Below are positions 24,926-33,360 of a stretch of DNA of 64,000 bases, piece by piece. Under the pieces are notes generated by a model that was not told the DNA's origin, did not search any database, and saw only the letters and a list, made by a program, of their open reading frames with translations. The position numbers and the translations under genes were made by a program. The number at the start of each line of letters is the position of its first letter. Position 1 is the first letter of the stretch. Source of the stretch: Armatimonadota bacterium (GTDB lineage: Bacteria; Sysuimicrobiota; Sysuimicrobiia; Sysuimicrobiales; Humicultoraceae); assembly GCA_031459855.1 (NCBI GenBank), contig JAVKHP010000001.1:2246906-2310905 (forward strand). The letters are read 5' to 3'.

Positions 24926-26077
24926 GTGTTGAGGGTCCTGGTGACGGGAGGGGCGGGGTTCCTCGGCTCCCACACCGTGGATGCTCTTCTCGCGGCGGGG
25001 CACGAGGTCCGGATCCTCGACAGCTTCGCTGCGCCCGTGCATGCCAGCGGGCGTCCATCGTACCTTCCCCGTGACGCGGAGGTCGTCGAGGGAGACGTCC
25101 GCGACAAGCGTGCGTGGGCACGCGCGCTTCCCGGCGTCGACGCGGTCGTCCACATGGCCGCCTACCAGGACTACCTTCCGGACTTCAGCACGTTTTTCCA
25201 CGTCAACAGCGTGGGGACCGCGTTGCTGTACGAGGTGGTGGTGGAGCAGCGCCTGGACGTGCAGCGCGTGGTCGTGGCCTCGTCCCAGGCGGTCTACGGG
25301 GAAGGACGGCACCGGTGCCAGAACCCGTCCTGTCCCGGCGCAGCGGCGGGGCGTGACTACTATCCCGACATCCGTACCGACGAGCAGCTGGCCGCAGGCC
25401 GGTGGGACCACCAGTGTCCCGAGTGCGGCGAGGTACTGGTTCCGGTCCCGAGCGACGAGCAGCAGCGGGTCAACCCGCAGAATCAGTATGCGATCTCCAA
25501 GTACACGCAGGAACTCATCGCCCGGAGCCTGGGGCAGCGCTACCGCATCCCGACCGTCGTGGCGCGCTACTCCATCGTGCAGGGGCCGCGTCAGTCGTTC
25601 CACAACGCCTACTCTGGCGCGTGTCGCATCTTCAGCCTGAGCTACCTGCTCGGCCGTGCGCCCAGGGTCTACGAGGACGGCCAGCAGCTGCGAGACTTCG
25701 TCAACATCGAAGACGCGGTGACGGCCACCATGTTGCTCCTCACGCATCCCAACGTCGTCGACGGGGTGTTCAACGTGGGCGGGAGCCGACCGTACACGGC
25801 CCTGGAGTTCGCGGAGATCGTGCGGACGGTGGTGGGCAGCGACCTGGCCCCCGAGCTGGCCGGGGACTACCGGTTCGGCGACACCAGGCACATCGTGTCG
25901 GACATCACGCGGCTTCGGGCGCTGGGATGGACGCCCCGGCATCCGCCGGAGAAGAGCGTGGCCGACTACGTGCACTGGGTGCGGTCCCAGCAGGGCTTCG
26001 ACCGCGTCCTCGACGAGGCCGAGCAACGTCTGCGCGCGCTGGGCGTCGTGCGGCGCGCGCGCCGGGGGTCGCCATGA
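24926..26077 (+). CDS. NAD-dependent nucleotide-sugar epimerase with inserted zinc ribbon
   Basis: A 383-residue extended short-chain dehydrogenase. The NAD loop is VTGGAGFLGSHTV (residues 6-18), the serines of ASSQAVYGE are near 118-126 and the catalytic pair is Tyr188/Lys192. Between the SSxxVYG and Tyr-x-x-x-Lys motifs is an insertion with four cysteines (131, 136, 164, 167; CQNPSC and CPEC), which looks like a zinc ribbon. Relatives with this insertion include enzymes proposed to act on dTDP-deoxysugars, but the substrate here is not determined. Tandem start codons GTG 24926 and TTG 24929 follow GAGGAGG. It overlaps the next gene by 4 bases. Confidence 0.82.
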   Translation: MLRVLVTGGAGFLGSHTVDALLAAGHEVRILDSFAAPVHASGRPSYLPRDAEVVEGDVRDKRAWARALPGVDAVVHMAAYQDYLPDFSTFFHVNSVGTALLYEVVVEQRLDVQRVVVASSQAVYGEGRHRCQNPSCPGAAAGRDYYPDIRTDEQLAAGRWDHQCPECGEVLVPVPSDEQQRVNPQNQYAISKYTQELIARSLGQRYRIPTVVARYSIVQGPRQSFHNAYSGACRIFSLSYLLGRAPRVYEDGQQLRDFVNIEDAVTATMLLLTHPNVVDGVFNVGGSRPYTALEFAEIVRTVVGSDLAPELAGDYRFGDTRHIVSDITRLRALGWTPRHPPEKSVADYVHWVRSQQGFDRVLDEAEQRLRALGVVRRARRGSP

Positions 26078-26709
26078 ACCGTACCCCGGCGGGCCCGCGC
26101 CCTGCGCTCTACGTGCTCCGGCATGGCGAGACGGCGTCCAACCTCGTCGGCCGGTACGCGGGACGCAGCGACGAGACGCTCACCCTGCAGGGCGAAGCGC
26201 AGGCGGCGCAGGCAGGCGAGCGGCTGCGGGCCCTGGGGATTGCGGCCGTCTACACGAGCCCGATCGTGCGGGCGCGGCAGACCGCCGAGATCGTCGCCCG
26301 GGCGCTCGGGGTCCCGGTGCGGATCGAGGACGGGCTGGCGGAGATGGCCATGGGGCCGTGGGAGGGGCTCCTCGAGGACGAGGTGGCGGCCCGGTACCCG
26401 GTGGAGTTCCAGCTCTGGCGGACTCGTCCAAGCCTCCTGCGCCTACCGGGGCGTGAGTCGCTGGTCGACGTCCAGACGCGTGCGCGGCACGCGGTGCAGC
26501 GCATCATGCGCCAGGCCGCGGGACGCCCGGTGGCTGCGGTGACCCACGTCGCCCTCGTCCGGTGCCTGTACCTGTGGGCTCGCGGGCTGCCGTTGGACGA
26601 CTACCCGACCGTCGGCGTCCCCAACGCCTCCATCTTCGTGCTCGCGGCGGCGAGCGACGGCGTGACGATGGTCCGTCTGGACGAGCACGACGGGCCGCAG
26701 GCGTCCTGA
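26074..26709 (+). CDS. Histidine phosphatase family protein (GpmB/CobC-like)
   Basis: A 211-residue phosphatase. The catalytic LRHGETASN motif near residues 15-23 (His is phosphorylated during catalysis), the second arginine in SPIVRARQTAE, the acid EMAMGPWEG and the late histidine VTHVALVR are all present. Family members dephosphorylate small metabolites such as sugar phosphates or cobalamin precursors; the context next to a sugar epimerase hints at a sugar phosphate. The ATG overlaps the upstream stop (ATGA). Its 3-prime end is followed by a partial duplication. Confidence 0.85.
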   Translation: MNRTPAGPRPALYVLRHGETASNLVGRYAGRSDETLTLQGEAQAAQAGERLRALGIAAVYTSPIVRARQTAEIVARALGVPVRIEDGLAEMAMGPWEGLLEDEVAARYPVEFQLWRTRPSLLRLPGRESLVDVQTRARHAVQRIMRQAAGRPVAAVTHVALVRCLYLWARGLPLDDYPTVGVPNASIFVLAAASDGVTMVRLDEHDGPQAS

Positions 26710-26791
26710 TGACCACGACCGCGCCGGCGAGAGTCCCTCCGGGCCGCAAAGCACGGGCAGCCGCACCCGATGACCACCACCGCACGGGCGA
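26707..26791. repeat. Imperfect direct repeat at the phosphatase stop codon
   Basis: TGATGACCACGACCGC starting at 26707 recurs as CGATGACCACCACCGC at 26767. Including the following 9 bases, about 21 of 25 positions match. The first copy begins with the TGA stop of the phosphatase gene. Confidence 0.5.
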
Positions 26792-26886
26792 GCGGCGACG
26801 CAGCGTACAGGCCCGGGGCCCGACAGCGCGGGCACGCCCGGCGCAGTCTCCGGACAGGGAAGGGGCTGCGGGACCGGCGCCGCGGG

Positions 26887-27483
26887 TCACGGGTTGCGCG
26901 GCGCCGCGGTCGTGCGCGCCTGACCCCGGACGCGGCCGCGGCGGACCTCGACCTCGACCGTGACGCCGCCATCGGCAGGCTCCACGGTGAAGCCGACGAC
27001 GCCGGTGGCCACCATGCGACTACCCTGCTGGACCATGCGTCCCTGGGCGTCGGCCGTGTAGCGCTGCCGTAGCACCTCGCCGCGACCGCGGCGGAACACG
27101 TAGACGATCCATTCGCCGCTCGCCTCCGGTCCGGCGGCCGGCATGACCGCCAGGACCGGCTCACCGTCGTCGACGGGCACCCGCGGCTGTACGATCACGC
27201 CCGGGGTCTGACTGGCGTTGCGCACGTCCCGCGCCACCGCGTCGACGAGGACGGCAGCATGCGCCTGGGCTTCCTGGAGGTCGCGACCGCGGCGCCAGAT
27301 GTTGAGGCCGGCCACCAGCAGTGACCCGACCAGCCCGACCACCACCGCGCCGAGCGCCACGGCGATGACGATCTCGAGCAGGGTCAGGCCGCGAACGCCG
27401 GCACCCCATGCCCTCCCACCCGCCGCCCGGGTCGGCGTCGCACCGCTCGCGGATCGCGTCCGGCCGAGGGACGACGGCGTCAC
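26887..27483 (-). CDS. Prepilin-type minor pseudopilin (PilW/GspJ-like)
   Basis: A 198-residue type IV pilin-like protein. After a positively charged leader of about 31 residues comes the peptidase site G-LTLLEIVIAVALGAVVVG, with Glu at position +5 of the mature protein and one N-terminal membrane helix. The remainder is a beta-rich globular domain. Such minor pilins prime pili, DNA-uptake or secretion pseudopili. It overlaps the next pseudopilin gene by 4 bases. No prepilin peptidase, ATPase or other assembly gene is in the window. Confidence 0.75.
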   Translation of the reverse strand: MTPSSLGRTRSASGATPTRAAGGRAWGAGVRGLTLLEIVIAVALGAVVVGLVGSLLVAGLNIWRRGRDLQEAQAHAAVLVDAVARDVRNASQTPGVIVQPRVPVDDGEPVLAVMPAAGPEASGEWIVYVFRRGRGEVLRQRYTADAQGRMVQQGSRMVATGVVGFTVEPADGGVTVEVEVRRGRVRGQARTTAAPRNP

Positions 27484-27878
27484 TGCCCGACGAAGTCGCA
27501 GGCCGCCGAGACGTGGCGGAGCGTGGTCAACGTCACGGTCCGTGGCCGGCGGGCCTGGGTCCAGGTGACGTGTACCGTCAGTTCCCAGAGGCGAGAGCCT
27601 ACGCGCTGCACGGTCGTCCGGCGGTGGAACCGCAGGCCATGCAGTTCCACGTCAGACGGCACCTGCGCGTGGAACGACGACCCACAGGGTGCCGCCGCCA
27701 GCGTGGCCAGTGCTTCTTCGGCCAGGCTCGTGGCGGTGTGCAGACCCGATGCCAGGGCGGCCGCGCGCAGCGCGACAGCGAACGCGGAGAACACCAGTAC
27801 CGCGGTCGCCCCAAGGAGCATGACGGCGATGAGCACCTCTAGCAGCGTCATGCCGCGCGGACCGGCGCGCTCAGGCAT
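27480..27878 (-). CDS. Prepilin-type minor pseudopilin (PilV/GspI-like)
   Basis: A 132-residue pilin-like protein. The short basic leader MPERAGPRG is followed by MTLLEVLIAVMLLGATAVLVF, the methylated N-terminal helix with Glu+5. Two cysteines (in AAPCGSS and SAACDF) may form the C-terminal disulphide. It is translated first and is coupled to the PilW-like gene. Order and sizes resemble the I and J minor pseudopilins of type II secretion or the V and W proteins of type IV pili. Confidence 0.75.
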   Translation of the reverse strand: MPERAGPRGMTLLEVLIAVMLLGATAVLVFSAFAVALRAAALASGLHTATSLAEEALATLAAAPCGSSFHAQVPSDVELHGLRFHRRTTVQRVGSRLWELTVHVTWTQARRPRTVTLTTLRHVSAACDFVGQ

Positions 27879-28113
27879 AGATCACCCCCTCGGCACATGA
27901 GTTGTCCTGTCGCCGGGGATTTCCCTGTTCGTCCGACGACGTGCAGGCACCCGCCGGCTGGGCGTAGGGAGTCTGAAGGCGGCACGACGGGGGTACAGTT
28001 CTCATGACACTGCAGAGTACCGGAGGTCGCGTACGCCCACGCCTGACCGTTACCCCGTTCCCTGGTCGGCCCGCTCCGTCGAGGCGGCCGCACGACGCGC
28101 AGCCGCAGGTTGC

Positions 28114-29031
28114 ATGTGCGCCCCTTCGAAATCGGCCGGGGACCCCGCGGGTGGATGGCGTCGGGGGTGTCGGTTCGCGATGCTCGCAGCTGGAGCGACC
28201 GTCCTGGCCGTCACAATGGTTGGTGCGGTGGCCCCGGCGCTGGCGGCGCCTGGCGACAGGGCGCCTCGGGTGCACGTGGTACAGCCCGGCGAGACCGTCT
28301 ACCGCATCGCACGCCGCTACGGCGTCACGATCGATGCGCTGGCCGCTGTCAATGGTCTGGCCGATCCCACCAGGATACGGGCAGGCCAGCGCCTGCGGAT
28401 TCCCCCGGCGGGGGGCATCGTGCCCAGCGGGGGCCGCACGCACACCCGGTCGCCGCGGAGGGGCGATACGGTAATCCCGGCCGGGGCAGCGCCCTCGCCC
28501 CCAGCGGTGTCCAGGGCCCCGGCGCAGGCGCTGCAGGTGTCGGCGCCTGCAGTGCCGGTGGAGATCTTGCTGGGTCCGCCATCCTCCCTTCCCGCACCAG
28601 GCGACGGCGTGTGGCAACCGCCGCCCGGGGCGCCCACGCCGCAGGACCGTGCGGTGCCCGTCCATGCTCGCCAGATCGCGGCGGCCGCCCGTCGGCTCGT
28701 CGGCGTGCCGTACACGTGGGGTGGGAGCTCGGCACAGGGTGTCGACTGCTCCGGGCTCGTATGGCTCCTGTACGCGCCGGTGTGGCCCGGCTTGCCCCGC
28801 ACGTCGTTCGCGCTGTTCGCCGTAGGCGCGCCCGTCGACCCCGCCGCCCTGCAGCCGGGCGACCTGGTCTTCTTCACGACCTATGCGCCGGGCGCCTCGC
28901 ACGTGGGCGTCTACGTCGGCGACGGACAGTTCGTGCACGTGTCATCGTCTGCCGGCCGCGTGGTCTCCAGCCCGCTGGCCGATCCCTACTACGCCGCGCG
29001 CTTCCTGGGCGCCCGCCGGCTGGTGCCCTGA
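28114..29031 (+). CDS. LysM and NlpC/P60 cell-wall hydrolase
   Basis: A 305-residue exported peptidoglycan hydrolase. The signal peptide has a hydrophobic core near residues 22-44 ending APALAAP. A LysM domain follows (VHVVQPGETVYRIARRYGVTIDAL, near 53-95, ending GQRLRIPP). After a long Pro/Ala linker comes an NlpC/P60 domain with catalytic Cys in GVDCSGLV (near 210), His in SHVGVYVG and a third polar residue in FVHVSS. These enzymes cut peptide cross-links in the wall. It is divergent from the pseudopilin pair. Confidence 0.88.
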   Translation: MCAPSKSAGDPAGGWRRGCRFAMLAAGATVLAVTMVGAVAPALAAPGDRAPRVHVVQPGETVYRIARRYGVTIDALAAVNGLADPTRIRAGQRLRIPPAGGIVPSGGRTHTRSPRRGDTVIPAGAAPSPPAVSRAPAQALQVSAPAVPVEILLGPPSSLPAPGDGVWQPPPGAPTPQDRAVPVHARQIAAAARRLVGVPYTWGGSSAQGVDCSGLVWLLYAPVWPGLPRTSFALFAVGAPVDPAALQPGDLVFFTTYAPGASHVGVYVGDGQFVHVSSSAGRVVSSPLADPYYAARFLGARRLVP

Positions 29032-29088
29032 CGCGGCCGCCGGTTGGGCCGTGGCATGCCCGGCTGCGGGCGACACGGCCGGTATAGT

Positions 29089-29104
29089 ATCATGCTGGCA
29101 TGAT
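29089..29104. promoter_or_regulatory. Palindromic operator candidate upstream of argF
   Basis: ATCATGC-TG-GCATGAT is a perfect 7-base inverted repeat with a 2-base centre, 25 bases before the argF start and immediately after a -10-like TATAGT (29083-29088). A repressor bound here would block transcription. ArgR is the obvious candidate by gene context, but the sequence is not a clear ARG box. Confidence 0.45.
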
Positions 29105-29128
29105 GCGCTCGTTGGCGTGTACGCTCCC

Positions 29129-30058
29129 ATGACCCTGCGCGGCCGCGACTACCTCTCGGTCGACGACCTCAGCCCCAGCGAGCTGCGCGCCGTGCTCCGG
29201 TTTGGCGCAGACCTCAAGGCGCGCTTCCAGGCCGGCGACCGCCCGCCCCTGCTGGCGGGCAAGACCCTGGCCATGGTGTTCGAGAAACCGTCGCTACGCA
29301 CGCGCGTCAGCTTCGAGGCCGGGATGTTCCAGCTGGGCGGGACCGCCATCTACCTGGGCCCGCAGGACATCCAGCTGGGCGTGCGCGAGTCGGTGGCCGA
29401 CGCGGCCCGCAACCTCGAGCGGTTCGCCGACGCGATCATGGCCCGCACCTTCGCCCACGCCACCGTGGTGGAGCTGGCCGCGAGCGCCCGGTGTCCGGTC
29501 ATCAACGGCCTGTCCGACCACGAGCACCCCTGCCAGGCGCTGGGCGACCTGCTCACCATCGGGGAGCGCTTCGGGCGATGGGAGGGCGTGCGCGTGGCCT
29601 GGATCGGCGACGGGAACAACGTGTGCCACTCGCTGCTGCTGGGCGCGGCCAAGCTGGGGATGACGGTGCGTGTGGCCACCCCGCGCGGGTACGCGCCGGC
29701 CGAAGCGGTCGTGCAGCGGGCGCGCGCCATCGCCGGGGCCACGGGGGCCACCATCGAGCTGCTGACCGATCCCGCCGCAGCGGTCGCCGACGCCGACGTC
29801 GTCTACACCGACGTGTGGACGAGCATGGGCCAGGAGGTCGAACGGGACGCACGGGCGCGGGTCTTCCGCGCCTACCAGGTCAACGCGGCGTTGCTCCGCG
29901 GGGCGAAGCCGACGGCCGTGGTGATGCACTGCCTGCCGGCCCACCGGGGCGAGGAGATCACCGACGACGTGCTCGACGGCCCGCAGTCCATCGTCTACGA
30001 TCAGGCTGAGAACCGCCTGCACGCGCAGAAGGCGCTGCTGGCCCTGCTGCTGGCGTGA
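29129..30058 (+). CDS. argF: Ornithine carbamoyltransferase
   Basis: A 309-residue cytoplasmic enzyme that makes citrulline from ornithine and carbamoyl phosphate. The carbamoyl-phosphate loop is FEKPSLRTRVSFE (STRT-type, here SLRTR), with the ARTFAHATV region, HPCQALGDLLT (ornithine/carbamoyl phosphate contacts), DGNNVCHSL and the ornithine-binding VMHCLPAHRGEEIT. The ATG at 29129 starts the conserved N-terminus; no good ribosome site is seen. No other arginine genes are in the window. A palindrome lies upstream. Confidence 0.95.
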   Translation: MTLRGRDYLSVDDLSPSELRAVLRFGADLKARFQAGDRPPLLAGKTLAMVFEKPSLRTRVSFEAGMFQLGGTAIYLGPQDIQLGVRESVADAARNLERFADAIMARTFAHATVVELAASARCPVINGLSDHEHPCQALGDLLTIGERFGRWEGVRVAWIGDGNNVCHSLLLGAAKLGMTVRVATPRGYAPAEAVVQRARAIAGATGATIELLTDPAAAVADADVVYTDVWTSMGQEVERDARARVFRAYQVNAALLRGAKPTAVVMHCLPAHRGEEITDDVLDGPQSIVYDQAENRLHAQKALLALLLA

Positions 30059-30065
30059 GCCGACG

Positions 30066-30875
30066 ATGCCCCAGGTGCACGCGCGCGACCTGCTCGACAT
30101 CGCCATCGTCACGCTGCTCGTCTACCAGGTGCTCTGGCTGATCCGCGGGACCCGCGCGGTGCAGCTGGCGATGGGCATGGCCGTGCTCTTCGCCGCCTAC
30201 GTCGCCAGCCGGGTGCTGCAGTTGACCACCCTGCAGTGGATCCTCTCGTACCTGGGGGTGGTGATCCCCATCGCGATGCTGGTGATCTTCCAGCCCGAGC
30301 TGCGGCGCATGCTGGAGCAGCTCGGGCGCGGGGGGGTGTTCGCCGCGCGCTTTGGCGGCGAGCTGGGGCGCGAGGAGACGATCCGCTTGGTCAACGACGT
30401 GGCGCGGGCGTGCCGGGTGCTGTCGGGGCGGCGCACCGGCGCCCTCATGGTGCTGGAGCGCCGCACCGGCCTCAACGACGTGGTCGAGTCGGGCATCAAG
30501 CTCGACGCGCAGGTCTCGGTGCAGCTCCTCATCACGCTCTTCTTCCCCAACACTCCTCTGCACGACGGCGCCGCCGTCATCCGCGGCAACCGGCTGGTCG
30601 CGGCAGGCTGCCTGCTCCCCCTCTCGGAGAACCCCCACCTGAGCCGGACACTGGGCACCCGCCACCGCGCCGCGCTCGGCATCAGCGAGGCCACCGACGC
30701 CGTGGCGGTGGTGGTGTCGGAGGAGACCGGCGTGATCTCCCTGGCGCAGGACGGCCAGCTCACGCGTGGGCTCTCCGAGGAGGAACTGAAGGTGGCGCTG
30801 CTGGGGTTGCTGGCCCAGCCCGCCCCCCGCGCGCCGGCCCTGTGGCCGTGGCGACGCGCCTCCCGCTCGGCATGA
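30066..30875 (+). CDS. cdaA: Diadenylate cyclase (c-di-AMP synthase)
   Basis: A 269-residue membrane enzyme that joins two ATP molecules into c-di-AMP. Three membrane helices occupy about residues 10-80. The DisA_N domain follows with HDGAAVI (DGA motif) and TRHRAALGISE (RHR motif). The order cdaA-ybbR-glmM matches Firmicutes, where CdaR and GlmM regulate the cyclase and link c-di-AMP to wall synthesis. Overlaps the ybbR-type gene by 4 bases (ATGA). Confidence 0.95.
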   Translation: MPQVHARDLLDIAIVTLLVYQVLWLIRGTRAVQLAMGMAVLFAAYVASRVLQLTTLQWILSYLGVVIPIAMLVIFQPELRRMLEQLGRGGVFAARFGGELGREETIRLVNDVARACRVLSGRRTGALMVLERRTGLNDVVESGIKLDAQVSVQLLITLFFPNTPLHDGAAVIRGNRLVAAGCLLPLSENPHLSRTLGTRHRAALGISEATDAVAVVVSEETGVISLAQDGQLTRGLSEEELKVALLGLLAQPAPRAPALWPWRRASRSA

Positions 30876-31267
30876 GGCACTGGCGGGCAGCCGTCCTCTC
30901 GGAGCGCATGCGGCTGCTGGCCCTGTCGCTGGTCATCGCCGTGACCATGTGGTACTACGTGAGCACGACCCTGGGGCCGGCGGCGCAGGCGCCGCTGCGG
31001 GTCGTGCTGGTGCGCAACGTCGACGTGGTGGTCTCGGGGCTGGCTCCCGGGTGGACGGCGGCCGTGACGCCGGCCCGGGTCGACGTCGAGATCCGTGGGC
31101 CGGAGCCGTTGCTGGTGCTGCGGGTGGCCGACGTCCGGGCCATCGCCGAGGTGGGTGCGCTCGGGCCCGGCGTGCACCAGGTGGCGCTGCGGGTGCAGAT
31201 CCCCGACGGTGTGACCATGGTGCGGGTCACGCCGCCGGCCGTCCAGGTCACGCTGACGCGGCCCTGA
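30872..31267 (+). CDS. Short YbbR/CdaR-like protein
   Basis: A 131-residue protein with one N-terminal membrane helix (LLALSLVIAVTMWYYV, near residues 15-30) and a single extracytoplasmic YbbR-type domain ending VRVTPPAVQVTLTRP. Firmicutes CdaR carries several YbbR repeats and modulates CdaA; this protein has only one, so it is much shorter. The ATG overlaps the cdaA stop and glmM follows after 3 bases, so the functional link is strong by context. Confidence 0.78.
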   Translation: MRHWRAAVLSERMRLLALSLVIAVTMWYYVSTTLGPAAQAPLRVVLVRNVDVVVSGLAPGWTAAVTPARVDVEIRGPEPLLVLRVADVRAIAEVGALGPGVHQVALRVQIPDGVTMVRVTPPAVQVTLTRP

Positions 31268-31270
31268 CCC

Positions 31271-32602
31271 ATGGCGCGGCTGTTCGGCACCGACGGGATC
31301 CGTGGCGTGGCCAACGCCGACCTGACGCCGGAACTGGCCTTTCGTGTGGGGCGGGCGGCCGGCGCGGTGCTCGGCGGCCAGGTGCCCGTGGTCATCGGCC
31401 GCGACACCAGGGTCTCCGGGCCGATGCTGGAGGCTGCGCTGGCCGCGGGCCTGTGTTCGGTCGGCGTGTCTGCGGCGCTGGCGGGGATCCTGCCCACCCC
31501 GGCGGTGGCGTACCTGGCTCGCGCCCAGCAGCGCAGCGGCGTGGTCGTCTCGGCATCTCACAACCCCGTGGAGGACAACGGCATCAAGCTGTTCGGCGCC
31601 GACGGCTTCAAGCTGCCCGACGCGGTGGAGGAACGCATCGAGGCGTGGCTCGCGCGGGACGACCTGCCGCGGCCCACGGGCACGGGGCTGGGGACGGTGG
31701 TGCCGTTGCCGGACGCGGAGGATCGCTACCTGGGCTACCTGCTGGGCCTGGCGGGTGGCCGGCTCGACGGCGTGCGCGTGGTCGTCGACTGCGCCTATGG
31801 GGCCGCCGTGCGCGTAGCACCCCAGCTGTGGCAGGCGCTGGGCGCCACCGTCATCGCGCTCCACGCCGTGCCCGACGGGGCGCGCATCAACGTGGGGTGC
31901 GGCTCGACCCACCTGGCGCCGCTCCAGGCCGCCGTGCGCGCGCACGGTGCCGACGTGGGCTTCGCACACGACGGCGACGCCGACCGCGTCCTGGCCGTGG
32001 ACGAGCGCGGGGAGGTGGTGGACGGCGACGCCCTCATGGGGATCTGCGCGCTGGACCGCTGCACGCGCGGCTTGCTGCCGGGTGCCGTGGTCGTCGCCAC
32101 GGTGATGAGCAACGCCGGGCTGGAGGACGCCCTCCGCGCAGCGGGGGTGCGGCTCGAGCGCACGCGCGTGGGCGACCGCTACGTCCTCGAACGCATGCGC
32201 GAGGTCGGCGCCGTGCTGGGCGGCGAGCAGAGCGGCCACCTGGTGTTCCTGGACCGCGCCACGACCGGCGACGGGCTCGTGACCGCGCTGGAGGTCGTCA
32301 ACGTGATGCTGCGCACCGGCCGGCGGCTGTCGGAGCTGCGGGCGGCGATTCCGCGGTACCCGCAGGTCCTGGTCAACGTGCGCGTGCGCCGGCGCGACGG
32401 CGTGCTGGAGGCCCCGGAGGTGGCGGCGGCGATCCGGGCCGCGCAGGGGCGGTTGCGCGACGGCGGCCGCATCCTCGTGCGGCCGTCGGGGACCGAGCCG
32501 GTGATCCGCATCATGGTGGAGGCCACCCGACAGGATCTGGCAGAGGCGCTCGCCGCCGAGGTCGCCGAAGCGGTGGCGCGCGCTGCGGGAGGGACGCCGT
32601 GA
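31271..32602 (+). CDS. glmM: Phosphoglucosamine mutase
   Basis: A 443-residue phosphohexomutase making glucosamine 1-phosphate for UDP-GlcNAc. It begins ARLFGTDGIRGVAN, and has the phosphoserine loop VVSASHNPVEDNGIKLFG (near residues 95-112), the magnesium loop FAHDGDADRVLAVD, GGEQSGHLVFLD and the phosphate loop RPSGTEPVIRIMVEA. The precursor glucosamine 6-phosphate comes from glmS 1.2 kb downstream. The stop overlaps the next gene's GTG start. Confidence 0.97.
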   Translation: MARLFGTDGIRGVANADLTPELAFRVGRAAGAVLGGQVPVVIGRDTRVSGPMLEAALAAGLCSVGVSAALAGILPTPAVAYLARAQQRSGVVVSASHNPVEDNGIKLFGADGFKLPDAVEERIEAWLARDDLPRPTGTGLGTVVPLPDAEDRYLGYLLGLAGGRLDGVRVVVDCAYGAAVRVAPQLWQALGATVIALHAVPDGARINVGCGSTHLAPLQAAVRAHGADVGFAHDGDADRVLAVDERGEVVDGDALMGICALDRCTRGLLPGAVVVATVMSNAGLEDALRAAGVRLERTRVGDRYVLERMREVGAVLGGEQSGHLVFLDRATTGDGLVTALEVVNVMLRTGRRLSELRAAIPRYPQVLVNVRVRRRDGVLEAPEVAAAIRAAQGRLRDGGRILVRPSGTEPVIRIMVEATRQDLAEALAAEVAEAVARAAGGTP

Positions 32603-33360
32603 CCGCGGTCGTCCAGAGCGCGCCTGCGCCGCCGCGGCACGTGCTGCTGGGCACCGGCGTGCACGCGGTGACGCTCGCCGAAGCGCTGGCCTGGATCGAC
32701 GCCGCCATCGCCCGCCGGCAGCCCGTCTACGTGGTGACGCTGAATGGCGCCATGCTCGTCCAGGCGGCCCGGGACGCGGCGCTGCGGGCGCTCGTCAACG
32801 GCGCAGGCCTCGTCACCGCCGACGGGGTGGGCGTGCTGCTGGCCGCGCGCATCCTCGGCGCGCGGCTCGCGCAGCGGGTGGCCGGGATCGACCTGGCGCT
32901 GGCGCTGTGCGAGCGCGCCGCGCAGACCGGGTGGCGGGTCTTCCTGCTGGGGGCCGCACCGGGCGTGGCGGCTGAGGCGGCGGCGGCCCTGCGCGCCCGC
33001 TTTCCCGGGCTCGCGATCGCCGGCGTCTGGCACGGGTTCTTCACGCCGGCGGAAGAACCCGCCGTGGTGGAGGCGATCCGCGGGGCGGCGCCGGACGTGT
33101 TGCTGGTGGCCATGGGCGTGCCCAGGCAGGAAGCGTGGATCGGCCGCTGGCACCACGTGCTGGGCGTGCCCGTCTCCATGGGCGTCGGCGGCGCGCTGGA
33201 CGTGATCGCGGGACGCCTGCCCCGTGCCCCGCGCTGGATGCAGCGCCTGGGGCTGGAGTGGCTGTACCGGGCCCTGCGCGAGCCGCGGCGCTGGCAGGTC
33301 GTGCGCACCATCCCGCCGCTGTTCTGGCTGGCCGTACGTGAGCGGTGGCGGCGCCGGTAG
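32599..33360 (+). CDS. WecG/TagA/CpsF family glycosyltransferase (GT26)
   Basis: A 253-residue transferase that usually adds N-acetylmannosamine or N-acetylmannosaminuronate to a polyprenyl-linked GlcNAc. Motifs are VVTLNGAMLVQAARD, LVTADGVGVLLAARILG, the Rossmann GWRVFLLGAAPGVA, PDVLLVAMGVPRQEAWI and VGGALDVIAGRLPRAPRWMQRLGLEWLYRAL. The GTG start overlaps the glmM stop (GTGA). The location beside amino-sugar genes suggests use of a UDP-HexNAc donor. Confidence 0.9.
   Translation: MTAVVQSAPAPPRHVLLGTGVHAVTLAEALAWIDAAIARRQPVYVVTLNGAMLVQAARDAALRALVNGAGLVTADGVGVLLAARILGARLAQRVAGIDLALALCERAAQTGWRVFLLGAAPGVAAEAAAALRARFPGLAIAGVWHGFFTPAEEPAVVEAIRGAAPDVLLVAMGVPRQEAWIGRWHHVLGVPVSMGVGGALDVIAGRLPRAPRWMQRLGLEWLYRALREPRRWQVVRTIPPLFWLAVRERWRRR

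Noticed and set aside
27879..28113. c-di-AMP (ydaO-type) riboswitch before the LysM-NlpC/P60 gene
   Set aside because: This gene class often has one, so I looked for the conserved core in both directions, but the 235-base spacer does not show it.
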